Source: Pseudoalteromonas viridis (GTDB taxonomy: Bacteria; Pseudomonadota; Gammaproteobacteria; Enterobacterales; Alteromonadaceae). From it: a stretch of DNA of 64,000 nucleotides. Shown in pieces: positions 19,701-27,859 of this stretch (positions are counted from its first letter, which is position 1; every line of letters begins with the position of its first letter). The translations under genes were made by a program, and so were the position numbers. The notes under the pieces are model-generated. The model saw nothing but the letters and a program-made list of their open reading frames with translations. It had not been told where the DNA came from and searched no databases. The stretch lies in NCBI RefSeq assembly GCF_017742995.1, contig NZ_CP072425.1, positions 1,240,001-1,304,000 of the forward strand, in the 5' to 3' direction.

Positions 19701-22485
19701 TAAAATTAGGCAGCTGGGCCGCCAGCTCAGTGCGCGCGGCCTCCACCTCAAAGCGGCGCCCGGGCTCCATGATTACGTATGCTGCGAGCTTAACATCACT
19801 GCCCCGCTCACCAAGCGCTGCGACCACCGCCAGTCGGACCCCATCGAGCTGTGCCAGTTTTTCTTCAATCTCTCCCAGTTCAATGCGATAACCACGGATC
19901 TTAACCTGGTGATCGATGCGTCCCAGATACTCAATTTCCCCTGCGCTATTGAGGGTGACCAGGTCGCCGGTGCGATACAGGCGTTCACTGGCCACGGCGG
20001 GCAAATGCACGAACTGGGCTTCGGTGACGTCAGCTCTGCCAATGTATTCCAGCGCCAGGCCATCCCCGGCGATACATAGCTCGCCACTGACGCCGATGGG
20101 CGCAAGCTGATCCCGGCTGTCGACCACAAAATGACGATAGTTTGGTAACGAGCGCGCTAAACGACAGCTCGGGGTGCCATCGGTATCCCGGCGCACCTCG
20201 TCGACCAGTGAGAACACCGTGGCCTCTGTTGGACCATAGCCATTGATCACACGTTGCACTCTGCTCAGCAGCTGCTCAGCCAGCGCCGGATATAAAGGTT
20301 CCCCAACCGTCAATACCGTGGCACGCTGATCACCCTGCCAACCTGCCTCTATCAGTGCCTGCCACATCGTCGGTGTGCACTGAAACAGGTTGTAATCTCG
20401 AGCATCGGCAAACGGCGCCAACTTAAGGGCGTCTTTACCTATCTCATGACCGACCAGCGTGACCTGGCCACCCACAGACAGCGGGCCATAGATTTCCACT
20501 GTCGAAATATCAAAGCCGATGGTGGTTGTCGCCAGGCAATGGCATGTTTCATCCAGGCCCAGGCGCTGCACTGTACCTCCGATCAGGTTATCCAGGCTAT
20601 GCTGCGCAATCAGAGCCCCCTTTGGACGCCCCGTCGAACCTGAGGTATAAAGGATGTAGGCCCCCAGCGTCTCACGTCCGGTTTGTACCTCAAGCGGTGT
20701 CAAAGCGGCTCCCTGAGCGCTGGCAAGCAAAGTATCGATTAGTAGTGTCTGTTCGGCTTCCAGCGGCACTTGTTGTGCTATTCGGGTATCCGTGATCAGC
20801 ATCTTGGCCTGACTGTCCGCCAGCATAAAGACCAGTCGCTCTGGCGGATAAGCCGGGTCGAGCGGGATGTAGGTCACGCCCAGCGACAAACAGGCCAGTA
20901 AGGTGGCGACCATCTCTTCACTGCGGTCGAGGCATAAGCCCAGTCGATCGCCACGCCGAATCCCCTTTGACTGGAGTACCGTCACGACCTGCGCAGCTTT
21001 CGCGCTTAACGCTCGATACGTTAGTTGTGACTCACCCACGGCCAGGGCGATACTGTCCGGGCGCTGTGCCACTTGCTGATTAAAGCGCTGGACAAGGCTC
21101 GTTACCTCGCTCGATTCTGCCACCTGGTTGAGCGTCTGATAGGCACGATAGTCCTGTTCATTGAAGAAGTTAAAAGCGGCGATCCGCTGCTGCGGGTTAT
21201 GGCGCATCGCATCCATAATGGCGAACAGGCGCTCAAACAAGCGGGCAATGTCAGCTTCATCAAAGAACCCCCGGTTTGCCTCCACTTGTAAAATGACATC
21301 CTGATGGTCGCCATACTCACATAAATTAAACACCAGTGGTGTCGTTTCCACGCCGGGTGGAATAAACTCAGACTCGGCATCAATGCGCCCGTCTGCGTAC
21401 TTATAATCCAGTTTTTGATAGTTGAACTGCACATCAAACAAACGCTCCAGGTCGGGCTTTAACTGACGCGCATGCTCAACAATTTTGCTCACCGGATACT
21501 TTTTGAACTTAGAGACATCGCGCATTTGTGTGCGGATCTCTGCAGCCAGCTCTGTCATGCTCCATTGCTGATCCAGACTAAAGCGCATCGGTAAAACAGA
21601 GACGATGCCGCCAATAGCACGCGCCGTTACCTTGTCGCGGTTATGAAATGGCAAAGCCAGCACAATATCGGATGCCTGATACTGTAAATTCAAATAGCAG
21701 GCAATCGCAGACATAAACAGGTGATGCACACGCACCCCCATACTCTTTGCCAGCGCAGATAACCCGGCATAGTCAGATTGCGCAATGGCATGCTGACTTA
21801 AAAAGCTGTCATGCTGATGTGCCTTGTGCAGCTGCTTGGGCACGAATACTCTGTCTGGCAGTTGACGGCTAAACTTCTGCTGCCAAAACTGCGTGGTGTG
21901 TGCACTGATATCCACTTGCGCATTCATGTACTCGACGACATCTGCAAACTGGGTCAGCGCAATCGTGCCGCCTTCACCATTGTCCGTTGTATTGGCCAGG
22001 TAGTAGCGAAATAACGTATCGAACCAGTTACTGTAACCAAAGCCATCGGTGATCAGGTGATGCGCAACAGGCACATACCAGTATTCCTGATCGGCCAGCT
22101 TCAGCAAGAATGTGCGATACAGGCCCGCCGCAGACAAATTAAATGGCTTTAACAGCTGCTGCTGAACAAATTGCTGTGCTTGCGCTGGTGCGTCGACAAG
22201 CGCACTGAAGTCCAAAAATTCAAATTTACACGGCGTTTGTGCAAAACACTGCTGTGGCTCACCCGAGGTTTCATCGACGTATATGTGAAACACATCATTT
22301 TCCGCCACCAGCTGTGCCATCGCCTGTTGAAACGAGGGCACACACACGGCTTCTGTGATTTTGATCACACCACCAATGTTGTAGTTTGGAGAACTTGGGT
22401 AGCGCTTTTGATCCAGATAAATATCGAGTTGTGCAGATGTCAGCATCATCCCTTTATCCTCTGTGGGTTTATTCTTGTTATTCAT
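16717..22485 (-). CDS. NRPS, starter synthetase: C-A-PCP-C-(degenerate A)-(dead PCP)
   Basis: 1922 aa. The protein opens directly with a condensation domain (HHLITDG ~142) before any A domain, the layout of starter C domains that attach an acyl group to residue 1. Next come an intact A domain (YTSGSTGRPKG ~620; YGPTEATVF), an intact PCP (LGGHSLLAM ~998) and a second C domain (HHIAADG ~1193). The region ~1520-1800 resembles an A domain but lacks the A3 loop (NPGADNEVALTQ stands where TSGSTGxPKG belongs), lacks the YGPTE box and stops before A6-A10. The final PCP-like domain has LGGNPLQ, so the phosphopantetheine Ser is Pro (codon CCA near 16908). The first A-domain pocket reads about DIVQLVGVFK and matches no code I know. 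The gene starts three bases after the acylase stop. Confidence 0.92.
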   Translation of the reverse strand: MNNKNKPTEDKGMMLTSAQLDIYLDQKRYPSSPNYNIGGVIKITEAVCVPSFQQAMAQLVAENDVFHIYVDETSGEPQQCFAQTPCKFEFLDFSALVDAPAQAQQFVQQQLLKPFNLSAAGLYRTFLLKLADQEYWYVPVAHHLITDGFGYSNWFDTLFRYYLANTTDNGEGGTIALTQFADVVEYMNAQVDISAHTTQFWQQKFSRQLPDRVFVPKQLHKAHQHDSFLSQHAIAQSDYAGLSALAKSMGVRVHHLFMSAIACYLNLQYQASDIVLALPFHNRDKVTARAIGGIVSVLPMRFSLDQQWSMTELAAEIRTQMRDVSKFKKYPVSKIVEHARQLKPDLERLFDVQFNYQKLDYKYADGRIDAESEFIPPGVETTPLVFNLCEYGDHQDVILQVEANRGFFDEADIARLFERLFAIMDAMRHNPQQRIAAFNFFNEQDYRAYQTLNQVAESSEVTSLVQRFNQQVAQRPDSIALAVGESQLTYRALSAKAAQVVTVLQSKGIRRGDRLGLCLDRSEEMVATLLACLSLGVTYIPLDPAYPPERLVFMLADSQAKMLITDTRIAQQVPLEAEQTLLIDTLLASAQGAALTPLEVQTGRETLGAYILYTSGSTGRPKGALIAQHSLDNLIGGTVQRLGLDETCHCLATTTIGFDISTVEIYGPLSVGGQVTLVGHEIGKDALKLAPFADARDYNLFQCTPTMWQALIEAGWQGDQRATVLTVGEPLYPALAEQLLSRVQRVINGYGPTEATVFSLVDEVRRDTDGTPSCRLARSLPNYRHFVVDSRDQLAPIGVSGELCIAGDGLALEYIGRADVTEAQFVHLPAVASERLYRTGDLVTLNSAGEIEYLGRIDHQVKIRGYRIELGEIEEKLAQLDGVRLAVVAALGERGSDVKLAAYVIMEPGRRFEVEAARTELAAQLPNFMLPHFYTEMDAFPLTSSGKVDRKALPEPCHRNVEFVAPKTDTEQQLSAIWQSLFERESLSVTHNFFELGGHSLLAMKMFGQIRQSMQVDLPLASIFEQPTIRQLAEKIDTIGTGAQHIGVRPLAKSELESGHPLSRSQLSMWLIDKLSYGTAQYNMPGVFSITGVLQVSALQTALAQLVSRHEVLRTVLIDDDLTAKQYVLEDYRFDVPVIDVSGKQDVMACVEHFVEAEANMPFQLDVGLKIRAKIVKTAAEHHFLLLTLHHIAADGWSINILTEELEALYRSVLRNEAAELPSLDIQYKDYAHWQHQNIQDGLLDAQLAHWESFLADHPQVHSLPLDFPRPAQPSFEGRSYKLTIDSALRTQLQAFCQRKDMTPFMVLQLVYALLVAEQSGETDILIGTPVAGRNHPDIEGLIGCFTNSLVLRNQVDLSRSLDDLLTESRQAVMSAFDNQDVPFELLVERLNPPRNPSYNPIFQLWFVYHSQQFNPMKLDGVQVELVEPHNPSVKFDLSLSVYEQAHSLTLDWEYRPELFKADTIAQYAVRFKGILQWLLSGADIAQPPASDSVADVELPVVEQGVFAARVAANGAAFPQATVVVEAGQALSQQAIFAKVRRVSAYLDAHGVKPGSTLGVCLDHSLALLVTQMACLFGGITFVGLDPDSDKHTTEEAIARFHLDYVMTQRHLGSFLAETSVQVLDTTEALAFKAPPGASEHAPAQPAQTVCILNPGADNEVALTQQDLLMLSDKLAAELEAQPGWVNKFIWNAAVSFDCSLMGLCLMSQGFELHVVDTKTRYSITQLNEYLTSQRVNLIELTPGYLNLMHSQTGLAFSHRTDLLINGTEVNAHLTDILAQYQATSNAKVIAVNTLFEEFRLVKLNQPSAMTRRAGYARLTQTWGAQLRGRIMDVLHDIYASLLKKDRVNVDTGFYELGGNPLQVKGLCSSCEQHFKAGLSVSALANGPSVSQLADLISTIFINQSVAGTAIQATTSAQTLRK

Positions 22486-22488
22486 GGC

Positions 22489-24912
22489 TTATTCCTTACG
22501 CTCAGCAGGAAGTAGCTTGAGCGAGTACTCGGTTTCCTGTGGCAGAAAAGACGAGAACACGCCCTCTTGCCAATCTTGATGTCCTGCCAGCCAATAGGGC
22601 GACATGGGGTTGGAGGCTTGTCCTACTGGCATGTGGAAAAACCCTTTATGTTCTTCACCGGGTGTCACGCCCATACGCATCGAAGCACCAAAGCCTTGTT
22701 CCTGTACTAGTGGCATATTGATGTCACCATCAGCGCCATACTCAGGCACATTGAAAAAAGTACCAATCAACGGGAGCCTGCCAGCAACGGGGTTAGAAAT
22801 GGCGACTTTGTTGTAGTCGCCCCACTTGGCATGCGCGACGGCACCATGGGTATTTTTAAAATGGCTGTTCAGAAATGTCAGGGCGTCGGCATACAGGGCC
22901 TGCCAGGAGTCAAACTGCGTGTTCAGCAGATGTTCTGGCTGCTCGTTGACCAGCTTCCATAGCGGGCCTTCCCACTGGCTGGTTAAGCTGAAATAGTCAA
23001 AGACACTCGACTCGGGGTATTGCTCATGTACGTCTTGCAAAATGCCAGCAAATACGCGGCGAGCGACCTGGGTTCTGAATGCTCTCACCAGCAGGTAACC
23101 CGTTGATCCTTTGAGTGCTTTGCCATTCCAGTTATTGACAATCTCGCGGTACTCAGCCAGCTCGGGGTGCTTTTCCATAAACGCTTCATCGAGGATCGAT
23201 AGCAGCAAGTACTGCCAGCGTTGTAGGAAAATCGCCCGGCTATCCAGCTGGGTACGCAGCATCTGCGCTTCGCTCGGTTTATGCATGACCTTGAGGCCAT
23301 CGTGGATTTGATGTGCTCTGGCACCCAGTGCATAATTCTCGCGGCCAATGAGATCCAGTTCATCGCCGGATACGACGCGCGCATTGGCGGTAAACAGAAA
23401 CCCGGATTCCGGATTAACACGCTTAGGGTAGTCAGCGGAGTCCAGAAAACCCGACCATTGATATTGTTCGTTATCATAGGCAACGGGGGCCCATACCGAG
23501 TGAGTACGATTGGGGAGCGCACCCAGCATGGTCCAACCAATATTGCCTTGCTCGTCACCCACCACCACATTGAGATGCGTCATATGCGCGTTATTAAATA
23601 AAGGTAGCGATGCCGCAACGTTACTTGCCTGCTCAACCGCCAGCAGCCCCAGGTTGACCGCTTCAGGGGAATGCGCGACCCAACGCAATACCAGCAAGTC
23701 GCCATTATCCTCTCGCTCAACGACCGGCCCGTATGGCGTCATGTCAACAACATACTCAATCGGTGCAGCATCTTTAACGGCTATCTGATGGGTCACCTGC
23801 GTGACCAGCGCCTGGCTCTGCTTCGCTGGGATCCGTAATAAGTCCGACCAATCTCCCATGGAGTTAGTAAATCCCCAGGCAATATGCTGATTACTGCCGG
23901 CGATCAGCATTGGCAATCCGGGCAAGGAGATACCGGTCAGCTTGTAAGTGTGCGCCGCTTCGTGCCAGCTATACTCAATGCGATACCAGATATTGGGGAT
24001 GGTGAGGTTTAAATGCATGTCATTGGCAACCAGCGCCTTTCCGGAGCGGGTGTTCTCTCCAGACACAGCCCAGTTGTTGCTGCCAGCCACAGAAGGCGTG
24101 TCCGTCAAAGTCAATGCGTACAGTGACTGTTGATGTGCTTGCAACGCCAGGCCGGGCTGCTCACCCTGAGCCGACTGGGCCAGAGAATACACCTGCGCAT
24201 CAGGCATAGGCGCCGAGGCAATGTGCTGTGCGTCCAGGGGTTGATCCCATGAGGTGCCCAGAGGTACCAGAAAATCGACCAGGGCCTGTGGTAAGGTTTG
24301 CTGTAATTTATTTAAGTACAGTGCATTGTGATAATCACGCCCCTGCATTTCCATAAACATGGCAAACGAGACCAGAAAAGAGTCTTCTGCTTGCCAAGGA
24401 GATGGCGTTGCTTTGAGCACCGTGTATTCGAAAGGCACGCTACTGAGCTTATCCAGCCCGGCATTCACCCCTTCAACATACGCATCCAGCAATGTCTTAT
24501 GTGCTGCGTCAAGCCTATTGTAGGCCTGTTGAGCACTGCGCTTGAATTGATGTAGCCGGGCTTCCTTATCAGCTTGTATAAAAGACTCGCCAAACAGAGC
24601 GCTCAGTTCACCAGACGCTTTGCGGCGCAAGAAGTCCATCTGGAAGAAGCGCTCCTGAGCATGGAGAAACCCCATAGCTCTGGCCGCATCTGTTCTCGTC
24701 TGGGCAACAATTGAAGGTAGGCCATTGCGGTCTCTGTCGATCACCACCTCATGTTCAACATGTGGGATAGTGATCTCACCATTTAATAAAGGCAACGCAG
24801 AGTTCAGCCGTGCCCACAACCAATAACTTGTACTGCTGGCAACGACCATTGTTGATAAGCCACTAAGTAATAGTGCCTTTTTTAATGTGCTATGTTTTCT
24901 CTTTGTGCTCAT
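22489..24912 (-). CDS. Penicillin-acylase-family N-terminal-nucleophile hydrolase (PvdQ-like role inferred)
   Basis: About 807 aa from the ATG at 24912, which has GGAAAG upstream; an in-frame GTG at 24948 is less likely. A hydrophobic N-terminal segment (KKALLLSGLSTMVVASS) directs export. The alpha-chain shows the family pattern (DRNGLPSIVA, GFLHAQERFFQMDFLRR, ASGELSALFG). The autocatalytic cleavage site and nucleophile are in VAG-SNNWAVSG, with Ser at about residue 278, opening the beta-chain. These enzymes cleave amide bonds to acyl groups. As first gene of the operon, three bases before the starter synthetase, it probably removes the fatty acyl chain from the exported peptide, as PvdQ does in pyoverdine maturation. 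Quorum-signal (AHL) acylase activity is the main alternative. Confidence 0.9.
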   Translation of the reverse strand: MSTKRKHSTLKKALLLSGLSTMVVASSTSYWLWARLNSALPLLNGEITIPHVEHEVVIDRDRNGLPSIVAQTRTDAARAMGFLHAQERFFQMDFLRRKASGELSALFGESFIQADKEARLHQFKRSAQQAYNRLDAAHKTLLDAYVEGVNAGLDKLSSVPFEYTVLKATPSPWQAEDSFLVSFAMFMEMQGRDYHNALYLNKLQQTLPQALVDFLVPLGTSWDQPLDAQHIASAPMPDAQVYSLAQSAQGEQPGLALQAHQQSLYALTLTDTPSVAGSNNWAVSGENTRSGKALVANDMHLNLTIPNIWYRIEYSWHEAAHTYKLTGISLPGLPMLIAGSNQHIAWGFTNSMGDWSDLLRIPAKQSQALVTQVTHQIAVKDAAPIEYVVDMTPYGPVVEREDNGDLLVLRWVAHSPEAVNLGLLAVEQASNVAASLPLFNNAHMTHLNVVVGDEQGNIGWTMLGALPNRTHSVWAPVAYDNEQYQWSGFLDSADYPKRVNPESGFLFTANARVVSGDELDLIGRENYALGARAHQIHDGLKVMHKPSEAQMLRTQLDSRAIFLQRWQYLLLSILDEAFMEKHPELAEYREIVNNWNGKALKGSTGYLLVRAFRTQVARRVFAGILQDVHEQYPESSVFDYFSLTSQWEGPLWKLVNEQPEHLLNTQFDSWQALYADALTFLNSHFKNTHGAVAHAKWGDYNKVAISNPVAGRLPLIGTFFNVPEYGADGDINMPLVQEQGFGASMRMGVTPGEEHKGFFHMPVGQASNPMSPYWLAGHQDWQEGVFSSFLPQETEYSLKLLPAERKE

Positions 24913-25014
24913 CTTCACTTTCCAATTGCTGTTCCTTGTGCACGACACACGGTGAACAAAACTAAACTGGTGAAGATAATTGAATAATCAGATCAGAAAG
25001 ACAAAACACTTCCC

Positions 25015-25044
25015 ATTATAATGTGTTACATTCTTTGGTAACAA
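25015..25044 (-). promoter_or_regulatory. Candidate NRPS operon promoter with overlapping inverted repeat
   Basis: In the divergent gap between the acylase and the regulator, the leftward strand has TATAAT (plus-strand 25015-25020). Eighteen bases further upstream lies TTGTTA (25039-25044). The perfect inverted repeat TGTTAC-N8-GTAACA (25024-25029 and 25038-25043) covers the -35 element. ATTATAAT is self-complementary, so a rightward -10 for the regulator is also possible here. The repeat is a plausible operator for the adjacent ToxR-like protein; this is inference from position and symmetry. Confidence 0.4.
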
Positions 25045-25075
25045 AAAAACACAATAAAAAAATACAAATACGATC

Positions 25076-27220
25076 ATGAACGGTAACAGTGTTAACAGAG
25101 AAATATGGCTTGAAGGCAATCAGGTGACAGTGGGCCAATTTCAGATTGATTTCAAAAAAACACGCCTCTACAACATTCATGTTGCACCAGATCAACCCGA
25201 CCATGAAATCCGGTTGGAGCCTTTAACCATGGAGCTTTTGTGCTATCTGGTAAAACGCAGAGGCGACTATGTTAGCCAAAAAGAACTGCTGGACCATGTC
25301 TGGGATGGTCGTGTTGTTTCCGACAATGCTATCCGCCGGGTGGTAAAAAAGCTCAGAGATGCACTGGGTGATGACGTCAAGTCACCCACTTACATCAAAA
25401 CTGTGCCAAGCAAAGGTTACCTACTCATTGCCGAAGTCAGTGTTGCGCCAGTCACGCAAGGTAACAGCACGGATCACAACCCTGATCTTGCTCAGGCCTC
25501 GGGTTATGAATATATCCATAAAACGCAAAAAAATAGACTTAAACCACTGTATTATCTACTTTTAATTAGCTTTTGCTGTGTTGCAGGTTATGTTTATTAC
25601 TACGCTTTACCAGGCGAGGCACAAGTCAAACAAGTTAAAGCCGTCACGACGATGTCTGGAGAGGAAGGTTGGGCGGATTATCACCAGGCAACCGATATGG
25701 TGATCTATTCTCACCGTAAAGAGGCGTCTGGTTTTTTTGGTCTGTATATCAAGTCACTCTCAACCAATGTGACAAAAAGGCTAAGCGCGGGCGATGCCAA
25801 TTATTACTCCGCCAAATTCTCCAAGTCAGGTAAGAAAATTGCGCTACAGAGGCAAAAAGGGAGTCACGCCGAGCTGGTCATTCTGACCTTAAACGACACC
25901 ATGGATGTGTCTCAGGAAGAAGTCATTTATCGCTATGATACCTTGCAGCCCAACTTGTCCTGGTCACCCGATGACAGTGCACTGTATTTCTCTTTGAAAA
26001 AAGCACCAGATTATCCCAACACCATTTTCAAAATAGACATCGACAGCAAGCGCCTGACTCAGATCACCTACCCAGATTTCAACCCACACGGCGATTACTT
26101 TTCAGCTTTGTCTCCGGACGGCTTGCGCCTGGGCGTTCTGAGATATTCCAATTATCAGCGTACCCACTTGATCATCTTGGAGCTGGCATCCGGTAAAGTG
26201 CAAAGCAATACCGTGCTGGATTTCATCCCCTCAAATATCGTGTGGGATGAAAGCAATGCGGGGATATTCCTGGCTAACAAGAGTGACATCCAGTTCTTTG
26301 ATACAGTAAAAAATGAACTTACCTCGCACCTGAAAACGCCTTTTGGTTTGTCTTCTATTTACAGCACCTGTGGTGACCACTGTTTGCTGGTCGGGAGTGA
26401 GGATAGCAATACGCGGGATATCGCCGAGGTAAAAAACCCATTTTTGCAGGATAATATCTATAACCTGTTTGAATATTCTCTGTCAGGAAAAGAAGGTCAC
26501 CCGGATTATCTGGCCGACTCGAATAAAATTGTTTTTCGCTATGAACTCAATAACATCCCACAAATCGTGACCTACTCTACGGATGGTAAAATGGAAGCGT
26601 TGACCGAGTTTAGCGAGCATCACAATATTAGTCACCTGGCCTACCACCATGCTAACCAATCCATACTGGGGATTCTGGACCACCAGCTGTTTATTTTAGA
26701 TATCAACAGCAAACAGATCCGTTATATTACGACGCAACTGGAGAACATTCAGAACCCGAGCTGGAGCAATGACGGTCGTGCAATCTACTTTTCACGCAAA
26801 GAGGGGAATCAGTTTTGGCTGATCCGCCATACCGTCAGCAGTGGTAAGTCAGAGCAGCTGGTACCCAATGCGTTAAGTGCACGAGAAGGTACATTCGATC
26901 AGTATTTGTATTACCATCAGGCTGATGGTCAGCTTATTAAAGCGCCTTTATCAACCCCACAGCAGGGGGAACTAATAACCAACTTCAAGCCGGCTTCTAA
27001 TACATCCTGGCACTTAACCAAACAATACGTGTATTACACTGCATCGGATGGCTATCGGTTCGACTTGATCCGCACCGACCTCAACAGCAAAGAGACCGAG
27101 CGCACCTTGTTGTTGAAACATGCCTTCTATGCCAAGTTTCAGCTCCATCCGAGCGAAGAGAAGCTCTTGCTATTGCAACGCGCGGCACCGAGCTCAGATC
27201 TGTATAACGTGTACTTTTAG
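25076..27220 (+). CDS. Winged-helix membrane regulator with periplasmic propeller-like domain (ToxR/CadC type), divergent from the NRPS operon
   Basis: 714 aa. Residues ~35-125 form a PhoB-type winged helix (KELLDHVWDGRVVSDNAIRR, then KLRDALGDD and KTVPSKGYLL). One membrane helix lies near residues 160-180 (YYLLLISFCCVAGYVYYYAL). The remainder has TolB-like blades with recurring S-x-D/S-G-K motifs (KFSKSGKKIALQRQ, SWSPDDSALYFS, SWSNDGRAIYFS). This architecture couples a periplasmic signal to transcription. The gene is transcribed away from the peptide synthetase operon across a 163-bp gap, and convergently to the three small peptide genes, so it is the best candidate regulator for either. No clear Shine-Dalgarno precedes the ATG. 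Confidence 0.88.
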   Translation: MNGNSVNREIWLEGNQVTVGQFQIDFKKTRLYNIHVAPDQPDHEIRLEPLTMELLCYLVKRRGDYVSQKELLDHVWDGRVVSDNAIRRVVKKLRDALGDDVKSPTYIKTVPSKGYLLIAEVSVAPVTQGNSTDHNPDLAQASGYEYIHKTQKNRLKPLYYLLLISFCCVAGYVYYYALPGEAQVKQVKAVTTMSGEEGWADYHQATDMVIYSHRKEASGFFGLYIKSLSTNVTKRLSAGDANYYSAKFSKSGKKIALQRQKGSHAELVILTLNDTMDVSQEEVIYRYDTLQPNLSWSPDDSALYFSLKKAPDYPNTIFKIDIDSKRLTQITYPDFNPHGDYFSALSPDGLRLGVLRYSNYQRTHLIILELASGKVQSNTVLDFIPSNIVWDESNAGIFLANKSDIQFFDTVKNELTSHLKTPFGLSSIYSTCGDHCLLVGSEDSNTRDIAEVKNPFLQDNIYNLFEYSLSGKEGHPDYLADSNKIVFRYELNNIPQIVTYSTDGKMEALTEFSEHHNISHLAYHHANQSILGILDHQLFILDINSKQIRYITTQLENIQNPSWSNDGRAIYFSRKEGNQFWLIRHTVSSGKSEQLVPNALSAREGTFDQYLYYHQADGQLIKAPLSTPQQGELITNFKPASNTSWHLTKQYVYYTASDGYRFDLIRTDLNSKETERTLLLKHAFYAKFQLHPSEEKLLLLQRAAPSSDLYNVYF

Positions 27221-27221
27221 T

Positions 27222-27267
27222 GGGGAAAAATGTCTTCAAGCTCAGGGTGAAGCAGGCTGAAGACATT
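27222..27267 (-). terminator. Intrinsic terminator of the small-peptide genes
   Basis: The arms AATGTCTTCA (27229-27238) and TGAAGACATT (27258-27267) form a 10-bp stem. On the leftward strand the stem runs into TTTTT followed by CCCC. It lies just past the end of the convergent regulator gene and downstream of the third peptide gene. In the rightward direction there is no T-tract. Confidence 0.6.
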
Positions 27268-27353
27268 GCACTAGAAAAAGGCGGTATCATTATCCAGGCA
27301 AGGCAATAAAAACGGCTTCAGACCGGGTATTGCGGCTTGCGCCGGCTAATCAA

Positions 27354-27548
27354 TTATTTCTGCGGTTTATCACCTGGCCAGCAGTGTGGAAAACTCTCAC
27401 AACTGGGCATGATCACAAACCTACTTATGTTTGCATCTATACCATCCGATTCAGGTACTTCAGAGGCTTGTGCTGACACTGCAACGACAGACAAAATGGC
27501 GGTGAACAAAAAGGCTTTTACTGCTGTTAAATTATTTTTGGTGAACAT
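27354..27548 (-). CDS. Exported small peptide, CxSFPHCWP family, copy 3 of 3 in transcription order
   Basis: 64 aa with AAAGGACG as ribosome site. A Sec-type signal peptide (FLFTAILSVVAVSAQA, probable cleavage after AQA) leaves a mature segment of about 36 residues. It ends in FVIMPSCESFPHCWP plus a short polar tail (GDKPQK). The block P-x-C-x-S-F-P-H-C-W-P is shared with the two upstream genes while the preceding residues differ. Two Cys five residues apart (C-x5-C) with a His between them suggest an extracytoplasmic disulfide or metal site. The family is not known to me; signalling peptide, antimicrobial or modified-peptide precursor are all possible. Confidence 0.72.
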   Translation of the reverse strand: MFTKNNLTAVKAFLFTAILSVVAVSAQASEVPESDGIDANISRFVIMPSCESFPHCWPGDKPQK

Positions 27549-27609
27549 AGTACGTCCTTTATTGATTAGTCTTTATTCAAATTGTTGTTGAACCTGCCTG
27601 AGCACTCAA

Positions 27610-27798
27610 TTACTTGCCGCTGGTTTCTACTTCAGGCCAGCAATGTGGAAAGCTTGCACATTCAGGTACGATAACAATATCACTAACCTGAGTTTCTGCC
27701 TGAATAGTGTGCAGCTCTGCGGCGCTGCTGATATGACTCATGACTAATAACACCCCTGTTGATAACACCAAAGCCATTGTTTTAATTGTTGTTTTCAT
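27610..27798 (-). CDS. Exported small peptide, CxSFPHCWP family, copy 2 of 3
   Basis: 62 aa. The N-terminus MKTTIKTMALVLSTGVLLVM... is a clear signal peptide with probable cleavage at SSA-AE. The mature part (~35 aa) carries IVIVPECASFPHCWP and a polar tail EVETSGK. The gene is separated from both neighbours in the cluster by exactly 61 bp, and both gaps share a TTGTTGTTGA stretch, which points to tandem duplication. The ribosome site is weak (TAGAG). Conservation is concentrated in the C-terminal motif and the hydrophobic leader, as expected for an exported peptide with a functional C-terminal core. Confidence 0.72.
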   Translation of the reverse strand: MKTTIKTMALVLSTGVLLVMSHISSAAELHTIQAETQVSDIVIVPECASFPHCWPEVETSGK

Positions 27799-27859
27799 TG
27801 TTAATCTCTACTTGTTGTTGATTTGCTCTAATACCATGTTTGTTCTAGTGCACTTACTA

